A stretch of 64,000 nt of DNA from assembly GCF_020618475.1 (NCBI RefSeq), contig NZ_CP085337.1, forward strand, positions 1 through 64,000. Direction: 5' to 3'. Shown piece by piece: positions 57,966 to 64,000 of this stretch. Within the stretch, counting starts at the first letter, position 1. The number at the start of each line of letters is the position of its first letter. The notes under the pieces were generated by a model, which was given only the letters and a program-made list of their open reading frames with translations, was not told the DNA's origin and ran no database searches. The position numbers were made by a program, and so were the translations under genes. This DNA is from Haladaptatus halobius (GTDB lineage Archaea; Halobacteriota; Halobacteria; Halobacteriales; Haladaptataceae).

Positions 57966-58880
57966 TTGAAGCCGACAACAATCTCCCCGTCCTCAGTTCG
58001 CCCGCGGAGCATCGCTGTGCCGTCGAGGGCACTCTCATCGGCGTCGAAGTGCAGGATGCGCGTTTCGTTTCTGCGTGCCTCCTGATCGCCGCTTCCGCGT
58101 TCTCGGACGGTGCTCCCCTCACCGCCGTTGACGGCTTCCGGCGCGCTGAACCGGACGGTGTCAAGGTCGAGGTTTTCAAGTAAGAACTCATCGCCTCCAG
58201 ACACCGCCACCGGAACAGTACTGCTCGCGCGGTCGCTAATCGATTCACGGACATCAATGTCGACGATGAGTATGCTGATCACGTGTTCGGTCGGGTCGTC
58301 CACCGACACACTCATCTGGAAGTCGCCCCCATCGATCAATAACCTCACCTCATGTTTGCCGAGGAACGCGCGGGCTCCGTAGATCCCACTGTCGGTCGTG
58401 CCAGACTCGTCCGTCCACCATCCGTCGAATACCAAGCCGGTGTAGACTTCGTAGGTCGGCGTCTCCGATCAGTCTTCGTCGAACAGCGGTGCCTGTCCCT
58501 GCCAGTGGCGGCCGTCCCAGAAGCCCCACATCAGAAAATCCGTTGTCGTCGGGCGGCTGTAGACCATCTTCAGGAACTGATAGAGGAAGTCAGCCTTGTC
58601 CTTGTCGGTCCAGTTCTCGTTACTCATGTCGAACTCGGTAATCCGGAGGTCAGCGCTGTGACCAGCGTACAGGTTGAGCCCTTCGAGGATCTCGGTCGAC
58701 GTGAGCGTCTCCTCTCGCTAAAGTGACATTGCATCCCAATCCCGCCGAGATCGATTCCCTCACCTCGCAGAAACTCGATCTGATCCTGATACAGATCGCG
58801 AGCGTACTCGTAGGCGCCGGCGAGGACGTTGAAGTCATCGCCGGACTTGGCGCGGAGCACTGTGACGCTATCCGCAGTCT
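57959..58880 (-). pseudogene. Broken GH10 xylanase with C-terminal extension
   Basis: On the minus strand, from about 58870, the frame gives FNVLAGAYEYARDLYQDQIE and GIGMQCHF, the second half of a GH10 barrel. A frameshift at about 58710-58716 moves the frame to TLTSTEILEGLNLYAGH, then DLRITEFDMSN with the nucleophile Glu, and MWGFWDGRHW. An in-frame TGA at 58469-58471 follows FDED, after which TYEVYTGLVFDGWWTDESG continues to a stop at 57959. The N-terminal half, including the acid/base, is missing. The tail resembles the accessory part seen on secreted-type GH10 enzymes. Not functional. Confidence 0.85.
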
Positions 58881-59187
58881 CCGTCTCGGTCGTGCCGTCA
58901 TCACTTTAGTCGGTTGTCGCATGTGCGTTGGTTTCACCAGTTCCCCAAATCGATCGTCCGGGCCACCGTCCGACAGTGAGACAATCGGCGCATCCGGCCC
59001 GCCCAGGGCGCTGAATGCTGCAGGTACTGCCAACTGCTTGATGGCTCCTACAGGCTGGTTCGTCAGCCTGGATCAACGTCTGAAAGTCCGAAATGGCGAC
59101 CTTCCGACACAACGCTACGAACGATAGTCTACGAGACAGTATACTTAAGCCTCCACCACGATATCTCACGGTGAGTATCACACAGTC

Positions 59188-59862
59188 ATGACCTTGACAA
59201 GCGACCAACGCGAGCGACTGAAGCGGTTACACAGCGCGCTAATCAACGATATCACCGACGAAATGGGAATCGACGACAACATTATCCCGTGTAGGCGGAT
59301 TAGATCTCTCTGGAGTCGTGAACCGGCCGTAGGGATGGCACATACCTCCCAGCGCGTGGAGATCGGATACGAGGAGGAGAGCGACTCGGACGATCCTCGC
59401 GATTCCGATTTCTTCCAGTACCTTGAAGCCACCGACGAGGGTGACTTCGTCGTGATGGCGGCTCCGAGGGACACGACGGCTGGGCTCTGGGGCGAGTTGC
59501 TCAGCACCATCGTCCAGGAGAATGGGGCGACGGGCGCGCTGATCGACGGTTCGACCCGTGACGCCCGCCTAATTGAGGAACATGCCTTTCCCGTCTGGTC
59601 GGCGGGGTTCAGTTCGATCGAATCGTTCGGTCGCGTGAGCTTCCGTGAGTGGGACGTCCCTGTCAAAGTTCGCGGCGTTACAATTAATCCGGGTGACGTA
59701 GTCTTCGCCGACTATGAGTCGATCAGCATTATCGATCCTGATGACGTGGATGAAGTGATCGAACGTGGTGAGGAGGAACTCGAGGTCGAGAACAACGTCC
59801 GCGCAGATATCCGCAACGGAGACAGCGTCTTTGAGGTCTGGGATCGCTACAAGACTCTCTGA
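59188..59862 (+). CDS. RraA family protein (HMG aldolase-like)
   Basis: A 224-residue RraA/demethylmenaquinone-methyltransferase-like fold. The hallmark GLWGELLSTIVQENGATG followed by ALIDGSTRDARLI covers the pyruvate and metal site (Arg and Asp in GSTRDAR). Catalytic members are 4-hydroxy-4-methyl-2-oxoglutarate or oxaloacetate-type aldolases/decarboxylases; others inhibit RNase E, which archaea lack. In a sugar-acid setting an aldolase acting on a 2-oxo acid is plausible. A TATA-like GTATACTTAA lies near 59139. Convergent with the fused permease. Confidence 0.85.
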   Translation: MTLTSDQRERLKRLHSALINDITDEMGIDDNIIPCRRIRSLWSREPAVGMAHTSQRVEIGYEEESDSDDPRDSDFFQYLEATDEGDFVVMAAPRDTTAGLWGELLSTIVQENGATGALIDGSTRDARLIEEHAFPVWSAGFSSIESFGRVSFREWDVPVKVRGVTINPGDVVFADYESISIIDPDDVDEVIERGEEELEVENNVRADIRNGDSVFEVWDRYKTL

Positions 59863-59962
59863 ACAAATCGCATGCGGTTCGAATCTCCTGATCTGTCAGC
59901 GAATGAGTGCTAATGCCGGATGTTACGAGAACTAACGCCTCACCTTAGGGGTGGAGAGAATG

Positions 59963-62038
59963 TCACACCGACTCGTTATCACTATCGACGGACTTGGCGT
60001 GCCGTGCCCTAATCCGCGGATTGCTGACTTGGTCGAGCGACTGCGCGAGCAGTATCAGTCCGGTCGAGAAGAGGACAATAAAGAGAATCGGACCGAGGAT
60101 AAAGTGGAATCCATCGATCGTGTACAGCGACCCGGCGTCCTCCGCGTTGTTGAGTACGACGCCCCAATTCTGTGAACTGTACGGGAGGAATCCGAGGAAG
60201 TACAGGCCGACAGACGCGAAGATCACACCACGGGCGCGGTTTGCGAGGTTGATCAAGATGTATGGCCAGATGTTCGGCAGGATATCTTTTATGATAATGG
60301 GAACGGATCCAACGCCCATCGCGCGCGACGCCTCGACGTACTCCTGACTTCGTACCTTGAGCACCTCTGAACGAACCGAGCGACCGAGGCCACCCCATGC
60401 GGCAACCGAGAGGACAAGGCCGACGAGCGCCGGATTACGAGGTTCGATGATGGCCGCGATAACTACGATGAGTGGGAGGCCTGGTAGTGAGAGGACGATA
60501 TCGCAGAGAGTCATCAGAACCCGATCAGTAGCGCCGCCTCGAAACCCTGCAATCGTCCCGATACCAACGCCGACGAATACCGTCGCGAACGCACCGGTCG
60601 TGATCATAATCAACACCGGCGTAGTCCCATGAACCATCACCGAGAGGATGTCTGCCCCGGTGTTCGTCGTCCCGATTGGATGTGCGAGGTTTCCGTCGAG
60701 CGGCGAGATCCAGAAGTCGAACGTTTTGGTCGGACTGTAAACGTATGCGGGACCGAAGATACCAACCACGAAGAACGCGAGCGTTATCGTGAGACCCACG
60801 AGACCGCGCCAGTCACTCAGTACGATCTTCAAAGGGGCATACAGCGACCGGTCGACCTTCCGGTAGATGACGTCTTTCCGATTAACTTCGATCGATTGCT
60901 CCTTTCCTAGAAATCTCTGTTGGGCTTTAGCCCCTCCGTCAGTTCGCCTATACTGGCCTGCAGTGCTATTTCCTAGCAGACGCTGGACATACCGCTTGAG
61001 CTGTGTTCGAAGCGGAACCCCAGTCGAGCTCCCGTATACCTCCTGGTTGCTCCCTTCGGCTTTTGCACGCGGATCAATACGGCTGTAGGTGATGTCCGCT
61101 ACTAGCATCGACACGACTACTGTCACAGTGATCACCAAAAACCCACCAACCATCAGCGGATAATCGCGGTTGTTGACTCCTTCGAGCATATAGTAGCCCA
61201 TTCCTCGGTATTTGAATATCTCCTCGAGGATGAGTGATCCACCAATCATGAATCCTATTGTTAAGAGAAGGCCAGTGTAAAGTGGTAACAGGGCGTTGCG
61301 CATCACATACCGGAGCGCAATCCTAGTCGGTGGGAGACCACGTAATTGTGCAACTCGAATGAAGTCGGCACCGAGAGTACTTATGGAATTTCCGCGCATA
61401 CTCAGTGAGGCAGCAGCTCCTGTTACAATCAACGAGAGTATAGGCAATGCCGCATGATAGAGCGCGCCAATAATGAAATCGGCATTAAGACCGATTTCCG
61501 CCCCACCGGGATACCGTGCACCTGTTGGGAAGATTTTCAGTTGGTAGGCGAGCACGAAGGATAATAGGAGCGCAGCGACATAATAAGGAGTGGAGCTCTC
61601 AATGACAGCCACCAGCGTCATTGCCGTATCGAACCGCGACCCTTCATAGTAAGCCATGACGGCTCCGAGACAAATGCTGAGAGTGAAGGTGATCACCATG
61701 GCGATGGACATGTAAAAGATGGTCCATGGCACTGCTTCCGCGAGGATTTGATTCACCGGTTCTGACTGTGAAATTGAGTATCCAAGATCCCCCTGCAGGA
61801 GTTCTCCCATGTAGTTGAAATATTGAACGTACAGGGGATCATTCGGAGCGATATTCATACGTAACTCCGCGATTTGTCTCGCTGTTTCGGTCTGCCCGGG
61901 ATACTGCGACATCAATTGGGCTACCATCGCCTGATACGGGTTCCCTGGCATGAACCGAACCAAGAAGAACGTGAGATGGAAAACAGCGACAATCGTCAGT
62001 ACTGCTTGTCCCAGCCGCTTGATGAGCCAATTTACCAT
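59963..62038 (-). CDS. Fused DppB-DppC ABC transporter permease
   Basis: A single 691-residue frame with two complete permeases. Residues 1-335 are DppB-like (MVNWLIKRLGQAVLTI, EAA loop VAQLRGLPPTRIALRYVMRNALLP, end DPRAKAEGSNQEVY). Residues from about 385 are DppC-like (DWRGLVGLTITLAFFVV, EAA loop EASRAMGVGSVPIIIKDILP). A 50-residue hydrophilic linker joins them. The separate DppB at 3968 stops after GGSERETY, exactly the homologous place, so the fusion looks like a lost stop codon at about 61031-61033. It lies 100 bp downstream of its binding protein; no ATPase genes follow. Confidence 0.92.
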   Translation of the reverse strand: MVNWLIKRLGQAVLTIVAVFHLTFFLVRFMPGNPYQAMVAQLMSQYPGQTETARQIAELRMNIAPNDPLYVQYFNYMGELLQGDLGYSISQSEPVNQILAEAVPWTIFYMSIAMVITFTLSICLGAVMAYYEGSRFDTAMTLVAVIESSTPYYVAALLLSFVLAYQLKIFPTGARYPGGAEIGLNADFIIGALYHAALPILSLIVTGAAASLSMRGNSISTLGADFIRVAQLRGLPPTRIALRYVMRNALLPLYTGLLLTIGFMIGGSLILEEIFKYRGMGYYMLEGVNNRDYPLMVGGFLVITVTVVVSMLVADITYSRIDPRAKAEGSNQEVYGSSTGVPLRTQLKRYVQRLLGNSTAGQYRRTDGGAKAQQRFLGKEQSIEVNRKDVIYRKVDRSLYAPLKIVLSDWRGLVGLTITLAFFVVGIFGPAYVYSPTKTFDFWISPLDGNLAHPIGTTNTGADILSVMVHGTTPVLIMITTGAFATVFVGVGIGTIAGFRGGATDRVLMTLCDIVLSLPGLPLIVVIAAIIEPRNPALVGLVLSVAAWGGLGRSVRSEVLKVRSQEYVEASRAMGVGSVPIIIKDILPNIWPYILINLANRARGVIFASVGLYFLGFLPYSSQNWGVVLNNAEDAGSLYTIDGFHFILGPILFIVLFSTGLILLAQSLDQVSNPRIRARHAKSVDSDNESV

Positions 62039-62138
62039 TGTTTAGCTACTTATGGGATAGTTCCATCCAACATAATAAAAGCTTGTGTTGTATGGCTGAT
62101 GTAGTGATCATGACGAATTCACGTCTTATATTTGACGC

Positions 62139-63968
62139 TCACTTTTGCTGCAGGCCATGCTGGAGGAAGTAGTGGGCGATCCGATTTGAGGTCAGCCATG
62201 CATTGCTGTCAAGATCGAAGTTCCAGTCTCCAGCGTTCACCCAGTAGAACTCACTCCACGGGAAAATCTGTGCTCCAGGAAGGAGCTGGTTGTGCGCCCA
62301 CGCGAGTTGCGTCGAGAGTTTCTTGGCCTCTTTACTCGACCCTGCCACCGAGAGTTCGTCCAGCGTCTTACGGAGATTAATCGTTATCGTGCTTCCCTCA
62401 GGATTCCCTACTTCAGGAACCTCCACTTCCTTCGAGAGGCTTCCCACTTTGTTCACGGCACCACGGATTGAACCGAAGTACGCTGCTTCCAAGTCAGGAT
62501 AGGAATGGTACTTGCGCGCCTCCCCGTAGTTGAGATGCAGACTGATGTCGTATTTGAGAGGTTGTTCAACCTCTGCGTTCCATGTAGCCATCTCGTCGAC
62601 GTAGTGGTCAACGGAGATGCCGAACTGAGAGAGGTTGTCCGAAACGATTTGGCTTGGAGTTGCAAACCAATCTCCGACCGGGAAATTCAACTTCCACTGT
62701 TTCCCGTTCGGATTGTGCCACTTACCGCCTTTCTTGGAAAAGCCAGCTTCCTTGAGGAGGCTCGTCGCCCGGCCGGTATCCCTCGGTACGTAGTTCGTCA
62801 TCGAGGAGAGAACGTCTTTCTTGACGAAGTGTTTGATATAGCCAGCATCTATTCCGCCGGAGTACTTGTCAACAGGTGTCCCTGGCTTCGTCACTTGGAC
62901 GACAGAGTTGAAATCGATGGCATGTGCCAGCGCCTGCCGGACACGGGGATCGGACTTGATAAACTCGTCTGTGGGTCCGAAGAGAAGGGCGAACGATTGG
63001 CCCGAGAAAGCTACGGGTGGAGAATCGTACTTCTTGGGCAGGTCTTTGAGCGTGGATGACTGGTGGTGATACGTAACCTCTCCCGCTCGTAACCCCGCCT
63101 CTTCCTCGTAGACGCCATGCCGTTGATAGAACCCGAAGTCTTTGGCGATAGGGTGCTCTTGGTTCGGGATTTGGTCGGCGTACTGCTCGTTCGCTTCGAC
63201 GTAAACAAACGGCCCGGAGAAGGCGATCTCGTTCCAATGGGGATCGAACTGAACAAGTTCTTTCTGTACCGCCTTGACCTCATCTTTACTCGAGGCCTTA
63301 TCGAATTTCTTGACGTATTTTCTGAAATGGGAGGCGGGGGTATTTATCAGCGTTTCCAGCCACTGGTTGTACCACAAATCCTTCTCGATATTCTTGTATT
63401 CAGACCGCGGCTTGAGTTCGAACTCGTACTTGCTGACTTCTTTGACGCCGTCTGGATTGAGGAATTGGGAAATCCCTTGATCCATGTATATTGCTAGCTT
63501 GATCGTGGTCACAATATCCTTTGCGGTGATGGGATTGCCGTTCGACCATGCGTAGTTTTTCTTCAGCACACCACGTGATACCCCATCCTTGTGTGACCAC
63601 TCTTTGCCGACCCGAGGGATGAACTCTCCCTTTTTCGTGTTGTACACGGCGAAGTACTCGTAGCTCATCTCCTGCGCGTCACCAGGATTCCAACTCGTGT
63701 GATATGGATTGTATATCCACTCCCCTTGATAGGGATTGACTGCCCCCGACGGAACAACTTGACTGAGTTGCTCTTCGTAATTCTTTGCTAGATTTTTGTT
63801 CGCATCGCTACCGCCCCCATTATTCTGGGAGCCATTCCCTTTGACTTCTCCCGGATTGTCAGGGCTATCACCGGAACAGCCGGCGAGCGTTCCGAGGCCC
63901 GCAACGCAAGTCATTTCGAGCATCGATCGGCGTGATATACAGTCTCGCCAGCTTCTATCTGTCGACAT
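62139..63968 (-). CDS. ABC transporter substrate-binding lipoprotein, peptide/oligosaccharide type (SBP family 5)
   Basis: A 609-residue binding protein. The N-terminus MSTDRSWRDCISRRSMLEM has the Tat arginines followed by the lipobox TLAGC. A Gly/Asn/Asp linker follows, and family 5 features include KKNYAWSNGNPITAKDIVTT. TATA-like TTTATAATG lies at about 63990-63998. Only distantly similar to the 1426-3387 binding protein. It is transcribed into the fused permease gene and defines a second importer of this class, of which the ATPases are absent from the window. Confidence 0.92.
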   Translation of the reverse strand: MSTDRSWRDCISRRSMLEMTCVAGLGTLAGCSGDSPDNPGEVKGNGSQNNGGGSDANKNLAKNYEEQLSQVVPSGAVNPYQGEWIYNPYHTSWNPGDAQEMSYEYFAVYNTKKGEFIPRVGKEWSHKDGVSRGVLKKNYAWSNGNPITAKDIVTTIKLAIYMDQGISQFLNPDGVKEVSKYEFELKPRSEYKNIEKDLWYNQWLETLINTPASHFRKYVKKFDKASSKDEVKAVQKELVQFDPHWNEIAFSGPFVYVEANEQYADQIPNQEHPIAKDFGFYQRHGVYEEEAGLRAGEVTYHHQSSTLKDLPKKYDSPPVAFSGQSFALLFGPTDEFIKSDPRVRQALAHAIDFNSVVQVTKPGTPVDKYSGGIDAGYIKHFVKKDVLSSMTNYVPRDTGRATSLLKEAGFSKKGGKWHNPNGKQWKLNFPVGDWFATPSQIVSDNLSQFGISVDHYVDEMATWNAEVEQPLKYDISLHLNYGEARKYHSYPDLEAAYFGSIRGAVNKVGSLSKEVEVPEVGNPEGSTITINLRKTLDELSVAGSSKEAKKLSTQLAWAHNQLLPGAQIFPWSEFYWVNAGDWNFDLDSNAWLTSNRIAHYFLQHGLQQK

Positions 63969-64000
63969 CGCTTAGGATTGTATAACTAAACATTATAAAA

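Overview
The window looks like part of a haloarchaeal replicon (class Halobacteria), probably a megaplasmid or secondary chromosome. Three things point there: the proteins are strongly acidic; several starts sit about 25-30 bases behind TATA-like boxes with almost no leader, while operon-internal genes carry GGAGGTGA ribosome sites; and the solute-binding proteins have Tat (twin-arginine) signals followed by an archaeal lipobox. The genus cannot be fixed from the sequence.

Layout. (1) 1-15.4 kb: a catabolic island with a partial GNAT acetyltransferase, an SDR dehydrogenase, a complete dipeptide/oligosaccharide-type ABC importer (binding protein, two permeases, two ATPases, plus two very small proteins), a mandelate-racemase-family enzyme, a PIG-L deacetylase, a glutamine-amidotransferase-like protein, a probable TIM-barrel protein, a SelA-like PLP enzyme, a glucose-dehydrogenase-type MDR enzyme and a RidA imine deaminase. 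The mix suggests breakdown of an amino- or acylamino-sugar compound. (2) 15.8-23.1 kb: a replication and segregation module. Five origin-recognition-box-like repeats in inverted arrangement flank an AT-rich stretch, followed by Orc1/Cdc6, a set of CAGTAnTACTG palindromes spaced exactly 26 bp apart, ParA, a small acidic partner, RdfA (rod-determining factor) and an SMC/Rad50-like coiled-coil protein. (3) 23.3-30.7 kb: a sugar ABC importer operon with an inositol-monophosphatase-like enzyme, a divergent 2-hydroxyacid dehydrogenase and an IclR regulator. (4) 31.5-64 kb: a xylan/glucuronoxylan island.

The xylan island holds GH3, GH2, GH67 and GH10 hydrolases, all without visible signal peptides. 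It also has a second sugar ABC importer and the enzymes of the oxidative (non-phosphorylating) pentose route: xylose dehydrogenase (two copies), xylonate dehydratase (two copies), a FAH-family 2-keto-3-deoxypentonate dehydratase candidate and 2-oxoglutarate semialdehyde dehydrogenase. I see no xylonolactonase. Importers would bring in xylo-oligosaccharides, intracellular hydrolases would release xylose, and the oxidative route would deliver 2-oxoglutarate. Unexpected passengers are a divergent group II chaperonin and two small membrane-protein genes.

From 52.4 to 59.2 kb the island is eroded. It contains a GH10 gene with a nonsense codon and a frameshift, the tail of an oligopeptide-transporter ATPase and other coding scraps. 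At the right end is a dipeptide-type importer whose two permeases are fused into one polypeptide and which has no ATPase genes in the window.
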